Shown: positions 32,391-42,789, counted from the first letter of the stretch. The stretch: DNA of 64,000 nt from Bactericera cockerelli (GCA_024516035.1 CM044964.1:13215597-13279596); one strand, 5' to 3'. Translations and numbers: made by a program. The notes: generated by a model from the letters alone, not told the origin.

Positions 32391-32755
32391 TAAGTATAGC
32401 TTTCAGACATCCATATTCCTATGTTTTTCTATGTTACAACTCAAAAGCAAATCCTAAAAATATTAATATTATGAATTATTCTTAAATACTGAAATATAAA
32501 ACCAATATCGACTCAAACCATTGGCAAACTAAAGCATGTTCCCTTTAAATCTGAATACAAGAATGTTGAATTTTAGGTTCTTGAACTTGAAGCAATTTGA
32601 AGACAACTCATTTGAGGGCCTCTACAAAGTAAGTATTATTGGTAAGTAAAAATATACTAATTCTTCCTTCTCCCAAACCTACATACTTGTAGTAAGCCAA
32701 ATTTTGATGAAGTCTTGTTCTCCACTTGTTTCTGTCTAGACAATAGTCTAGTCAG

Positions 32756-32915
32756 CGGTTCCCAACCGGTGGGCCGCGGGCAGCTCGCTACTGGGCCACG
32801 GATGCTGGCCGAAACTCAAGAAATAATATTAAAATAGTGCAAAATAAAATCGGAGTGGGCCGCAAAATTGTTTTAAAAATATTATTGGGCCCCCAAGCTA
32901 AAAAGGTTGGGAACC
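32756..32915. mobile_element. hAT-type MITE (CAGCGGTTCCCAACC ends)
   Basis: Left end CAGCGGTTCCCAACC, right end ggttgggaaccggtg; the right end has mutated CCGCTG. Flanks agtctagt and gtctagac share GTCTAG but not a clean 8-bp duplication. Confidence 0.75.
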
Positions 32916-32919
32916 GGTG

Positions 32920-33639
32920 GTCTAGACTCTAGACACTATAATAATAGTTTATATCTCTTTAAAAGTTCGAATAATATTATATCTTAGTAATGTTGTATTT
33001 ATGATATTTTGCTAAATAATGTTTAAGTGTTAATAATTTGATTGTAATTTTAGTAGTAAGATCTTTTGTAAGTTGTGCTTAATGTTTCATGAACTGCATA
33101 ATAAAACACATTATATTATACTATTATTAACTAGTTCAGGGCATCCTGATTATTTCAGCCCTTCCCTCCCAAATCTTTCCAAACTTTATCTCTTCACCTA
33201 AGCTTGGGCCTCCCTCTCTTCCTCCTTTCCCCCAAACTTTATTTATATTTAATAATAGGGAGGAAAATGCTTCATTCTAGGAAAACATAGAAATAAAACA
33301 CCCGAGGTTATATCACTTTACATAAATCTCGTGTATTAATTAATAATAATAAAAAAACAAAGGTTATACAAAATCATAAAAAATAAAAAGTAAATAATTT
33401 AACTCACATTTAGTTGAAAGAAATTAAGGGCAAGTCAATACACGCTCTGAGTGACTCATGAGTCTGTTGTAATTCACATGTATAAAGCTCATATGGAAAA
33501 CTTATGAACCACAGGCGACTTCACTCAGCGACTCAGAACGTCTATTTCCTCTGAAAATCGCACGATCACAACAGGAATGTAACAGACATTGTTCAGAAAA
33601 TTAAATAATTGATTTTCTCTTCGCTAAAAATAAGGTCGG
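32920..33639. other. Intergenic/LST2 3' flank, AT-rich
   Basis: No gene or clear repeat. It contains tttattta runs that could supply minus-strand AATAAA signals for LST2 (for example near 33238-33248), but I cannot choose one. Confidence 0.35.
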
Positions 33640-33808
33640 TGTCATTGAAACAATTAAATTTACCAAATTTGTGATGATTACAATGGTGGATATCACAATC
33701 ACTCGAACTCGTCTTACTAAATTTTTGCCAAACTTGGGACTCGAACCACCGACCTCCAGGTTACAAGTCCGCGCCGCTTTATCGATTGAGCTACTGAGGT
33801 CGGTAATA
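33640..33808 (-). mobile_element. tRNA-like SINE (family 3) in LST2 3' UTR
   Basis: Minus strand: ctcagtagctcaatcgataa, ggtggttcgagtccca, then gtgattgtgatatccacc. Begins about 18 bp after the LST2 stop codon in the same orientation, so the mRNA probably includes it. Confidence 0.7.
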
Positions 33809-33825
33809 AGGAGTATCATATTAAT

Positions 33826-33975
33826 TCAGTTGTAGGAGGAGGAAGAGGAGGGGGGCTGCAGGGTGGTGAAGGGAGTGACCTGGTAGATGAAGCACCGGTT
33901 ACACACCCTCACCGGTTTCACGTGACCAAAGCGAGGCAGTGGGACGGAATTGCAACTGCAGCGGGCACAGAACAC
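33826..33975 (-). CDS. LST2: LST2/ZFYVE28 terminal coding exon: second half of FYVE finger
   Basis: Encodes VFCARCSCNSVPLPRF, then RVCNRCF and a short Ser-rich tail to TGA (33826-33828), 49 residues. It supplies the last four zinc-binding cysteines of the FYVE domain and the RVC motif. Acceptor tctatctccag, phase 0. The preceding exon supplies [15 protein letters not shown] domains bind PI3P on early endosomes; LST2 is reported to reach endosomes and promote EGFR degradation, controlled by ubiquitination. Confidence 0.96.
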   Translation of the reverse strand: MFCARCSCNSVPLPRFGHVKPVRVCNRCFIYQVTPFTTLQPPSSSSSYN

Positions 33976-34174
33976 CTGGAGATAGAAACATAAATGTTTA
34001 AATTAATAAAAAAAAGTGACCTTAAATCAAACAAAAGAAAACAAATAAACTAAACACAATGCCACAAATGCGGTTATGATAACTCAGAAAACTTAAATAG
34101 CTTCTTTTACGTCAGTAAAAACTGCTTTCGATTAATCATCTAAAAGAATTGCATATTTTCTTTTCATTCATTGA

Positions 34175-34716
34175 CACAGTTCATTGAACTTACAACAGTT
34201 CATTGAACTCACATCGCCACAGTTCATTCACCTCACTCACCTGGCCACAGTTCATCCACCTCACTAACCTGGCCACAGTTCATTCACCTCACCTCGCCAC
34301 AGTTCATTCGACTCACCTTGTCACAACAGTTCATCGCCACAGTTCATTCAACTCTCATCGAAACAGTTCATTAAACTCACATCACCACAGTTCATTCAAC
34401 TCACATCGCCACACTTCATTCACCTCACCTTGCCACAGTTCATTCAACTCACCTTGCCACAGATCATTCAACTCACCTCGTCACAGTTAATTCACCTCAC
34501 TCATCTCGTCACAGTTCATTCACCTCACTCACCTCGCCACAGTTCATTCACCTCACTCACCTGGCCACAGTTCATTCACCTCTCTCACCTCGTCACAGTT
34601 CATTCACCTCACCTTGCCACAGTTCATTCACCTCTCTCACCTCGTCACAGTTCATTCACCTCACCTTGCCACAGTTCATTCACCTCTCTCACTTCGTCAC
34701 AGTTCATTCAACTCAC
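34175..34716. repeat. Donor-containing minisatellite array A, about 22 units
   Basis: Units of 24 or 28 bp directly abut the LST2 FYVE exon. On the gene strand each unit is like AACTGTGGCAAG|GTGAG, that is 12 bases of the exon's end plus the donor, followed by tgaatg. I count about 12 units with an intact GGTGAG besides the true donor. Units at 34424-34440, 34608-34624 and 34660-34676 reproduce the exon's last bases exactly. Confidence 0.93.
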
Positions 34717-34901
34717 CTTGCCACAGTTTCGGCAGTGGTGGCGCCGCCGCACCACCGTGAACACAGCGGAACAGGACATACAGGAGGGCGCCAGGCCGTC
34801 TGGTATCCAGGCTGGCGGTAGCTCAACGCTCGGTGACTCACCACTTCCACCGGTCCAGCAGATGGCCTCCTCACTGCTCTCTATCAAGCGGTAGTTGTCG
34901 T
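34717..34901 (-). CDS. LST2: LST2 coding exon: linker and first half of FYVE finger
   Basis: Encodes [19 protein letters not shown], then [16 protein letters not shown] and [15 protein letters not shown]. It has the WxxD (WIPD), two CxxC-type ligand pairs and the R(R/K)HHCR PI3P-binding core of FYVE domains. Acceptor ttgtctttcag, donor GCAAG|GTGAGT. Its donor end has been amplified into the adjacent minisatellite. Confidence 0.97.
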
Positions 34902-34929
34902 CTGAAAGACAAGAGAGAAATTGTGAGGG

Positions 34930-35265
34930 CGGATTTGTAATAAATATTTGTTTTGCACAATATACCTCTACCCAGTGAAAAAAAATCATAAGAGTGAAAC
35001 ATTTTATTTTTTTTAAGTGGTCTAATAACTTGAGGTCTAATAAATAACCATGCACACCAGTACAACAAAGACTTATTATTGAAAAGCCTATTCAACTTCT
35101 AGATACTTCCTATTTAGGTGCTGGTTCAACACGAGCACATCCCTTACAGACAACTGTTTGAATAAATTTGTTGGCTCTGGGGTTGGAACCCGGGAACTTC
35201 CTGCCACTGAGCTAATCACTCCCATTAAATAAAAAAAATATCATATTTGTTAATCACTTTAAGAT
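34930..35265. other. LST2 intron, AT-rich start
   Basis: No exon or named element recognised. 35150-35225 resembles a degenerate SINE head (ggaacccgggaacttcctgc, gccactgagctaatc on the + strand). Confidence 0.35.
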
Positions 35266-35267
35266 AA

Positions 35268-35555
35268 GATAAGAGCTGGTAATTTGTGTTATTAAGTCAC
35301 AATTTTTAGTGGGTAGCATCGACATTACGAGAAGTAATGCTAATGCATCATATCTCCAACCAACCATCATATTCTAATCTCGTGATGCCGCCACTGGTCG
35401 TTGCCCAATCAACAACTACCCCAATTGTCCTCACGGAGCTAGGGTAGGTCCCGACATCCAAAGTACAGAGTCGAAAAAATTCGACCCCGCCGGGATTCGA
35501 ACCCGGGTCACTTGGAGTGCAAGCCGAGCATGCTACCGCTAGGTCAAGGTGACTA
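35268..35555 (-). mobile_element. Near-full-length tRNA-derived SINE, family 5
   Basis: On the minus strand: head agtcaccttgacctagcggt, B box gggttcgaatccc, core acgaccagtggcggcatcac, and tail gataagataag-type repeat (35265-35280). It serves as the reference for the SINE that landed on the LST2 donor at 44335-45888. Confidence 0.85.
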
Positions 35556-35950
35556 TGTTAATCACTTTCGTAATATCACAACTACTGAAACTCGCTTTAC
35601 TAAATATCAGCTGAAACCAGAACTTGAACCACCGACCACAAGGTTACAAGTCCGCCGCCTTATCTGTCAAGCTATTGAAGTCGGTTATATTATTGTAGCC
35701 AGCTTGGCTACAGCTGGAGGGGTGAGTGATGGTCTCCAGCTAACTTTAAATCAAAGTTGGCTTGTCCTGAACCACATATTTCTATGTGCGATCAACCATC
35801 ATGAGGACTTGGACTTTTCTGTACAATCCATTAAACCCTTAGGAAACTGCAAGGTAGCCTGGCTTGTAAGGGTTGGCTCGTCTGTTCTCTGTTTATAGTC
35901 CTCTAGCGAGACACTGGTCTTCTCCCTGTTTAACGTCCCCCAGCCAGCGA
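35556..35950. mobile_element. Family-3 SINE (-) and family-7 repeat (+)
   Basis: 35556-35690 is the minus-strand tRNA-like family-3 head and body. 35693-35950 is a family-7 copy starting tagccagcttggctacagct and ending acgtcccccagccagc. Together they fill the LST2 intron up to the next exon. Confidence 0.6.
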
Positions 35951-35978
35951 TTGAGGTCGGTACTCGCTCTCTCCTTAC

Positions 35979-36205
35979 CTGCATCGTCCCGCATCATCTC
36001 CAGGGGCGTCTCCTCCTGGATGCTGGAGGGGGAGGGGGAGCAGGCGCCGCCCTGTCTGGTAGGCTCCGCCCCCTCCACGCCCTCGCTGTTCATGAGGAAC
36101 ACGACCTTGAGAATGTGGCGCAGGTCCCCGGCGAAGTTGCTCTGCAGCTGATCCGCCACGCCCGAGATGCAGACGAACAGTCGGTGGATCAGGTTCTCAC
36201 TCGAG
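35979..36205 (-). CDS. LST2: LST2 coding exon: conserved [20 protein letters not shown] block
   Basis: Encodes [18 protein letters not shown], a block almost invariant in Lst2/ZFYVE28 proteins upstream of the FYVE finger. Then [16 protein letters not shown] and an acidic/Pro-rich linker ([12 protein letters not shown]) follow. Acceptor ctgttccag, donor GCAG|GTAAGG; both phases agree with neighbours. A partial copy of its acceptor end lies 147 bp upstream (36309-36381). Confidence 0.97.
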
Positions 36206-36224
36206 CTGGAACAGAAATGATGAG

Positions 36225-36308
36225 GATAATAATAACACTCTTTAGTGGAAGCTAACCACCAGGCGAGGTTAATGCACAAAGCATTTTCTCCCACCTAACC
36301 CTCTGAGT
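36225..36308 (-). mobile_element. SINE family-1 fragment between exon and its duplicate
   Basis: acactctttagtggaagc..ctaaccctctgag, the reverse of the family-1 tail. It is also present, slightly diverged, after the duplicate exon fragment at about 36625-36700. Confidence 0.65.
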
Positions 36309-36381
36309 CCGAGATGCAGACGAACAGTCGGTGGATCAGGTTCTCACTCGAGCTGAACAGAAATGATGAGGATAATAATAA
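36309..36381 (-). pseudogene. Duplicate of LST2 exon acceptor and first about 43 bases
   Basis: ccgagatgcagacgaacagt through tcactcgagctgaacagaaa repeats 36162-36234 with a single-base deletion (ctgga to ctga). On the gene strand it keeps a usable acceptor (tttctgttcag|CTCGAG). Retaining everything from this acceptor would meet TAG soon after the copied segment, so it is a poison or silent site. Confidence 0.88.
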
Positions 36382-36572
36382 TATCGCCTTATTTATACTG
36401 CCCGATTAGGACTATTAAGCCTCATTATTCCAGCAGTAAGCCCAAGACGTATTATTATGTGGAAAAAATCCCAAATGGGAGGATAACTTGTCTTGTCCCG
36501 GCTGGGTTTCGAACCCGCGACCTCTAGAATCTCTGGAATTCACACAGTGCCGCCTTTACCACTGAGCTACCG

Positions 36573-36609
<37 letters not shown>

Positions 36610-36990
36610 AATGATAATAATAATAACACTCTTTAGTGGAAGTTAACCACCAGGCGAGGTTAATGCACAAAGCATTTTCTACTAGCTAACCCTCTGATTC
36701 TTATTATAAGGGTTGGGTGGAAGAGATTGCCAAAGACAATAACCCCGCCCTTTAGTTAGGACATATGTATATATTTATTTATTTTTTCTTATATTACCTA
36801 TATTGTATTTTAATTTGCAATTAATTGTGTTGTATATAATATGTCCTATTAATAAAGTGTAAATAAATAAATAAATTATGTGGTTACAAACTCGAATGAA
36901 TGAGGAAAAATTCATGTACTGAGTGGGATTTGAACCAATGGATCATTACCAGACTAGCGCGTTAATTACTTGACTATCAGTGCAGAGACT
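36375..36990. mobile_element. SINE cluster, ATG microsatellite and family-2 tail
   Basis: 36375-36580 is a minus family-4 SINE (ggtttcgaacccgcgacct). 36574-36612 is an atgatgat/ataata microsatellite. 36620-36990 is a minus family-1 SINE split by a + family-2 tail (36708-36875, ggttgggtggaagagattgc), a nested insertion. Confidence 0.7.
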
Positions 36991-37357
36991 ACCAGACCAC
37001 CAGATGATAATACACTGAGGACCGTTTGTAGCATAATAAGTGCTAGACAGAGAGTTAGAAAATTGACTCGTGCTAGACGAGAGCATTAATTGAAAAAATA
37101 CTCCGGTTCCCAGGGAAACATTACAAATCTGTTTACTTCATCTGTTTAGCTTCGATCCCTTTACTTCGAGAAAAAAAAGAAAACAATTCTTTAATAACTA
37201 TAGTGTATAATCTCTACTATAGATTTAAAAGTCTTTTAATTCTTTAAAAAAAATAGTAGGTACATTTTCACAAAGAGCCGCTGTACGTCAAAAATGGAGG
37301 ATCACAATAAAGTTGAATACCCAAATCCATTCATATAGAAGCAAGCAACTACAACTA
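36991..37357. other. LST2 intron, nothing recognised
   Basis: AT-rich with several A runs; leads into the donor-derived array. No exon evidence. Confidence 0.4.
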
Positions 37358-37763
37358 CTTACCTACACTTGGTCTACTTACCTACACTTGGGTCTACTTA
37401 CCTACACTTGGGTCTACTTACCTACACTTGGGTCTACTTACCTACACTTGGGTCTACTTACCTACACTTAGGTCTACTTACCTACACTTAGGTCTACTTA
37501 CCTACATTTAGGTCTACTTACCTACACTTAGGTCTACTTAGATACACTTATAGGTCTACTTACCTACACTTAGGTTTACTTACCTACACTTGGTCTACTT
37601 ACCTACACTTAGGTCTACTTACCTACACTTAGGTCTACTTACCTACACTTAGGTCTACTTCCCTACACTTAGGTCTACTTACCTACACTTAGGACTACTT
37701 ACCTACACTTAGGTCTACTTACCTGCACTTGGTCTACTTACCTACAGTTAGGTGTCTACTTAC
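37358..37763. repeat. Donor-containing minisatellite array B, about 20 units of 20-22 bp
   Basis: On the LST2 strand the unit is AGGTAAGTAGACCTAAGTGT. 18 of about 20 units keep the exact near-consensus donor GGTAAGT. The array starts at the true donor TATGG|GTAAGTAGAC of the exon at 37764-37883. Two units are broken (gatac at 37550, ccctac near 37671). Confidence 0.95.
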
Positions 37764-37883
37764 CCATACTTGGCGTGTGCCTCCTGTCTGTTAGTGATCT
37801 TGGCAGCCTTCACAGCGAGGGCTATCTCTAGCTCGTCCTGATACTCAGAGTCAAATGAGGAGGTGTCACTGCTTAGGCTGCAC
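37764..37883 (-). CDS. LST2: LST2 coding exon: acidic/Ala helix segment
   Basis: Encodes CSLSSDTSSFDSEYQDELE then IALAVKAAKITNRQEAHAKY. The second part matches the conserved helical segment that precedes the ENLIHRLF block in Lst2 proteins. 120 bp; acceptor ttggtttccag, donor TATGG|GTAAGT. Use of any downstream decoy donor would read into GGG TAA, a stop directly after the exon. Confidence 0.92.
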
Positions 37884-37983
37884 CTGGAAACCAAAATACC
37901 AACTATGATAATGGTCTCTTTTCACTCTTCTCAGTTTGAAGTTTTTTTTTTTTTTTCAAAAATATAGAAAAATATCTCCTTAA

Positions 37984-38145
37984 CCTCTTCGCGCCCAACA
38001 CCATTTTTTGTTTTGTAGTACAAAGTGACCGGTGTCCTCACCCGAGGACAAACATTTTATACTACTTGGTAGTATAAAATTTAAGCTTGGGCACTTAGGA
38101 CTATAAAATAAATGTCCTCTTACGAGGACATTGGGCGCGAAGAGG
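37984..38145. mobile_element. 162-bp MITE (CCTCTTCGCGCCCAA ends), TTAA flanks
   Basis: 15-bp TIRs as at 22772-22933; TTAA at 37980-37983 and 38146-38149, as for piggyBac-like elements. Inserted in the LST2 intron between the exons at 37764 and 38554. The remaining intron (38150-38553) is AT-rich with a short SINE-tail fragment at 38395-38450. Confidence 0.9.
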
Positions 38146-38553
38146 TTAATTTTATTGTTTAATACACATCTATTGCAGGTTGTTGGTCCATACCACTGAC
38201 ATGTGGTAATGTTCCAAGCATACAGTTTTTAGTGCCTAATTTATACACAAAATACACAGGACACGGATGCAGCCCAGAACACTGGTTCTGGAAGTCCAAG
38301 GGGTTATCATAGGAATTCTCAAGGAAACTAAAGTGACTATTAACATTTTGAGTATTATTAATATTATGTAACTAGCACCCAGAAATTGGTGCTAATAATA
38401 ATAACACTAGAGGAAGGTAACCAACAGGCGAGGTTAAAGCTCAAAGCACACCTAAACCGAATGAACTGGTTACAATAGATCTACTTAGGTCGCAGTGGTA
38501 CTTAAACACTACAAGTAGTGCAGATGATAATAATAATAGTATCTATATCTTAC

Positions 38554-41500
38554 GTTTCAGAGGAGATGGTGTAGGAGGAGTTGCAGGAGGAACAGGAGGT
38601 CTCGGGCCCCAGGGTCAATGACCTTGAGCTCACCCCCACCCCCGCCCCGCCTCCCTGCCAGCCCCCACCATCGCTCACTGCCGCCATCTTGTTTTCACTA
38701 ACAGTCGCCATTTTGTATTCGTGACAATCACTGACTGCTGCCATCTTGTGTCCACTCGCAGCCACCATTTTGTATTCGTGATAATCACTGACTGCCGCCA
38801 TTTTGTTGTCACCAACAGTCGCCATTTTGTGTTCGCGACAATCACTAGCAGAAGCCATTTTGTTCGGGTCACAAGGCATGGCCGAAGGGCCCGGATGGTT
38901 GCTCTGATCGATCTCTATGATTGACACGTTCTCGTTGGTGATGATATTGATCTGCGTGTTCCTCGAGGCATGGCCGTCACTGGGCGAGGCATTGCTGAAG
39001 TTGATGGAGCTGGAGTTGATGTTGATGTTGGAAGAACTGGATGCGGGCTTGGAGATGTTGATGTTGGACCTGCTGGCATTGGAAATGTTGATGGAGGCGT
39101 TAGCAGTGAGGTGAGGGGCAGTGTTGGAAATGTTGATGAGGATCTTATGTACATAGGAGCTTTCGGGAGGGCCGGACGACGCGTCGGCTTTCCGCTTGCA
39201 CTGGATGGACTTTGTGTAGGAGCTATTCCTCGCGAGGGTGCAAGTATCACAGAGGTTATCAGTCGGCCGAGTGTGGGTGTGGGGCTCTCTGCTGGCCAGG
39301 GGGGCAGACTTGGACTTGCAAATACCAGGGAGGACCGGCGCTATGTGAGATGTGCTGGAGGTGGTTACTAGAGGCAGCTGTCCAGTGGCTTCCAGTGTGG
39401 GCGGCTCCTGTGTGTCTGGAGAGAGCAGGTCTTCGCTCAGTTCGTCGCAGGACTTGTCATCCATATCATCGCTGTATCCGGAACTCGTTTGACAAGGCCC
39501 TTTCACACTGTACCCAGAGCTTGTCTCACAAGGCAAGGACTCGTGCACACTACAACTACTGCTCGTTGTCTTCGTGGCGTGTCGGGAGTTTCCGCTCAGG
39601 CTTTGACTTTCACTGACGTTGGGTTTCCCATTGACCGATGAAAGTTCAGCGATGCCAAAGTCACTGGTTGGGCTAGCCATGTCTTCACTGTACGGAGAAC
39701 TTAGGGTGCTTTCTTCTTGCATTTCTTCACTGTACGCAGAACTTAGAGAGCTTCTCTGTTTTACTTCTTGACTATAGGGAGAACTTAGGGTGCTCTCATT
39801 GCTGTTTCGTTTCACTTCTTCATTATAGGTAGAACTTAGGGTGCTTTGATGTTTCAATTCTTCACTATATGGTGAACTTAGGGTGCTTTGTTGTTTTAAC
39901 TCTTCACTATATGGTGAACTTAGAGTGCTGCATTGTTTCATGTCTTCACTATAAGGTGAACTTAGGGTGCTTTGTTGTTTCAATTCTTCACTATATGGTG
40001 AACTTAGGGTGCTTTCACGTTTATCTTCAACACTAAGGGAATGTAGGGTTTTCGTTAGTTTCACCTCTTCACTGTAAGGAGAACTTAGGGCGCTTCCTTT
40101 ATTTACTTCTTCACTAGGAGAACTTAGAGTTGTGTATGGGGAACTTGTATTGCACTCACTATAAGTGGAGCTACAACTGGGCACGTCCTCTCCCGTCAAC
40201 GTCTCATTTGATATTAAACAGGAAGACGTGTCATCGGAAACTGATCGGGCATGTCCGGCGGACATCGGTAAACTTCGTGGAATTTCGTCGAACTTGGATG
40301 ACATTTCTGGAGAGCTCGGCATTAGTTGTGACGTCACACTACACGAAGAAGATTGTGTCAAGTCTGACTTTGATACGCTCTCACTTGAACTGTCTTCAAC
40401 TGATTCAGAGGTACAATTGTCACTTTGTCTGTCTTTGCCACTATTGGGACAGGTGATCACTTCACCAATGTATCGGTCACTCTGATGACTTGTCAAACTC
40501 TCTACACTCAAATTTTTTATATCACAGCCTTCTTGATTGTTTCTTACGAACGTCCCTGGGTTTATTTCGCCAGCGTTGCCTCTTTGTTGACAATTGAAAC
40601 AGGTTTCTGGATGAATTTCCTCTTGCTTGTCAACACCGGGATTAGTCACTCCTTGGGAACTTCTCTCTGGTTCAATGTCTTCGTTGTCATCGGATATACT
40701 CTGCATTGTGCACAGACCAGAGTCTCTGTCTGTCTCTGATCCTCGGCAAGGATACTTGCTTTCTCGACAAAGACACGTGTCCCTCTCTCCTCCCCCACCC
40801 AGACACATCTCCCGCTCTCTCTTACGACAGTGACAGCCACTTCTCTCCACTTCCCGCGAGAGAAAGTTGGACAGCGTATGACTGGCGATGCTCAAGGCGA
40901 GTCTACTGTCTCCGTCAGGCAAACTGTCCGGGAGCTCCCGCGGTTCCACAAGCCGGAGCCCGGGGCTTCGACTCCCGTCCCGGCTGGATTCCGCAGGGCG
41001 GTTGTTAGGCCCCACCTGATTGGCTCGCAGATAACCCCCAGTACTCCGGGTGCTGTGGAAACTATCCGCTAGTTCTTCCTTCTGGGTGACACCTATGTCA
41101 ATGGGCGAGGACATGTCTACTGTTATGGGAATGGAAGTCGTGGGAATGACATCACTGTTGCAGGTAGCAGGTAAAGTACCGGAGAGAAAATTGTCCAAGT
41201 TGATGAGACTTGAAGTGGAAATACAACTCTGCATTGGAATGGTGACTTGGTCTGCAGGAATAGAAATAGAGGCTCCTGTAGAAACGTCTTCCTTTGGACG
41301 AGGTGAAATTTCACTACAGGTACACGCAGGTTGTTGGCTAGAAGAACTTTCGTCTGTTGCTATGACAACAGAGTTGTTTACACAGGGACTAGTTTCCATA
41401 GCAACCACTTTGTCGATATCTGGCGCAGTATTCTCTATAGCTTGTGAACTGCTGGCATCTCTTTGTTGTCCGGATTTTGAATGTTCAGTCTTTGAGTGCA

Positions 41501-41868
41501 CAGAGCCTTTGTTGTGCAAACATCTCTTTTGGTCACTTCTGGATTTGTTTCGCGTGCTTTGTGAACTTGCACAACATTTCTGGTTCAATGGTTCTGAAGA
41601 ATTTTCAGGTTGAGTATTTTGACGGTTTCTTTGATGACTTTTAGAACTGTTTTGAGTTTTGTTCTGTGGATTCGGACAAGAGTTTTCGTCATTAGAGTTG
41701 CCATGGGCACTGTCCTGCTGAGCTTGGCAGCAGGTTGGGTCAGTGGCGGTGCTCCTGGTTTGGCTGGGGGAGTGTCTGGTTCTGCGCACTTCTCGCACTG
41801 TCTCGCAGATGCTGTTGTCCCAGGCTAGCATGTCTTCACTCTGCTGGGAGCAATCCTCGGAGTACGCT
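38554..41868 (-). CDS. LST2: LST2 giant central exon: disordered, Ser-rich repeat region
   Basis: 3315-bp exon, uninterrupted open frame of 1105 codons, rich in Ser, Thr, Asn, Gln. It links the N-terminal domain to the conserved C-terminal blocks. Acceptor ctttttttcag, donor GAAAC|GTAAGA. From N to C: Ser/Cys-rich; about nine STLSSPYSEE(L/V/M)K units of 14 residues (genomic 39680-40135); an Asn/Ile-rich stretch with NISN/NINI motifs (38930-39150); and a 19-residue KMAAVSD repeat (38670-38870). In human ZFYVE28 the whole protein is about 890 residues, so this region is greatly expanded. Phase agreement on both sides supports a single exon. Confidence 0.93.
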
Positions 41869-42052
41869 CTGAAAAAAAGAAAAATTCACTTTCACTTTTA
41901 AGCAAATAATGTACTATCTACATACTATTATCATGAAAATGAAGTTTTTGTGCAACAGACAAACCTGACAATAAGAGAAAACAATCAGATCAAATTTATT
42001 GAAGCTTAGGAGATAATTTTAAGATCAAAATTATTTTGAAAAAATAATATAC

Positions 42053-42199
42053 AGTCGAATCAAATCAAAATAGTTCAAGGGACCGGAATTTTTTCTCTTG
42101 TATGCAGGTTTAAGAGATGAGTAAATTGGACCTGGAAATCGTTTTTTTATATACAGGATTCTCTTATATCCAGTTATCTCATATGCAGATTCGACTGTA
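42053..42199. mobile_element. Short MITE (acagtcgaatc ends, TA flanks)
   Basis: atacagtcgaatc at the left and gattcgactgtat at the right, about 147 bp, TA duplicated, Tc1/mariner-like. Pieces of the same family recur at 42815-42910, 43428-43475 and 57490-58040 (as host of a nested MITE). Confidence 0.7.
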
Positions 42200-42720
42200 T
42201 TCATCATATCATCATAGGGTGGCGTCATCGTGAACGATGGTAGCGAGACAGTGGAAGAATGACTCAGCACTTCTACCACGTCTTTACAAGGTGGCTAATA
42301 ATTGACAAGGGCCTCCAGAACCAAGCCAATGCTGGTCTACTCCTTGTTTTTAGTCCCGTAGCCAGACTGCTGGTCTACTCCCTGTTTATAGTCCCCCAGC
42401 CAGACTGCTGGTCTACTCCCTGTTTATAGTCCCCCAGCCACACTTCTGGTCTACTCCCTGTTTATGTCCCCCAGCCAGACTGCTGGTCTACTCCCTGTTT
42501 ATAGTCCCCCAGCCACACTTCTGGTCTACTCCCTGTTTATGTCCCCCAGCCAGACTACTGGTCTACTCCCTGTTTAGAGTCCCCCAGCCACACTTCTGGT
42601 CTACTCCCTGTTTATAGTCCCCCAGCCAGACTACCGGTCTACTCCCTGTTTACAGTCCCCCAGCCACACTTCTGGTCTACTCCCTGTTTATAGTCCCCCA
42701 GCCAGACTGTATTATTCAAT
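42200..42720. repeat. Family-7b repeat with about 38-bp tandem array
   Basis: After a normal family-7b start, the segment gactgctggtctactccctg/tttatagtcccccagcca is tandemly repeated about ten times (42330-42715). Units alternate gccagactgctgg and gccacacttctgg. It lies in the LST2 intron. Confidence 0.85.
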
Positions 42721-42789
42721 TGAATACATACAATTTAATTTAATACATTCAAATTGATTCATTTTTTTTTTTTTAATTTGATGACAATG

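Noticed and set aside
37358..37763. CRISPR-like or promoter array
   Set aside because: Contiguous 20-bp units without spacers. The informative content is the splice-donor motif on the LST2 strand.
40130..41613. Plus-strand ORFs opposite the giant LST2 exon
   Set aside because: Antisense shadows of a coding exon; no family match and no splice structure.
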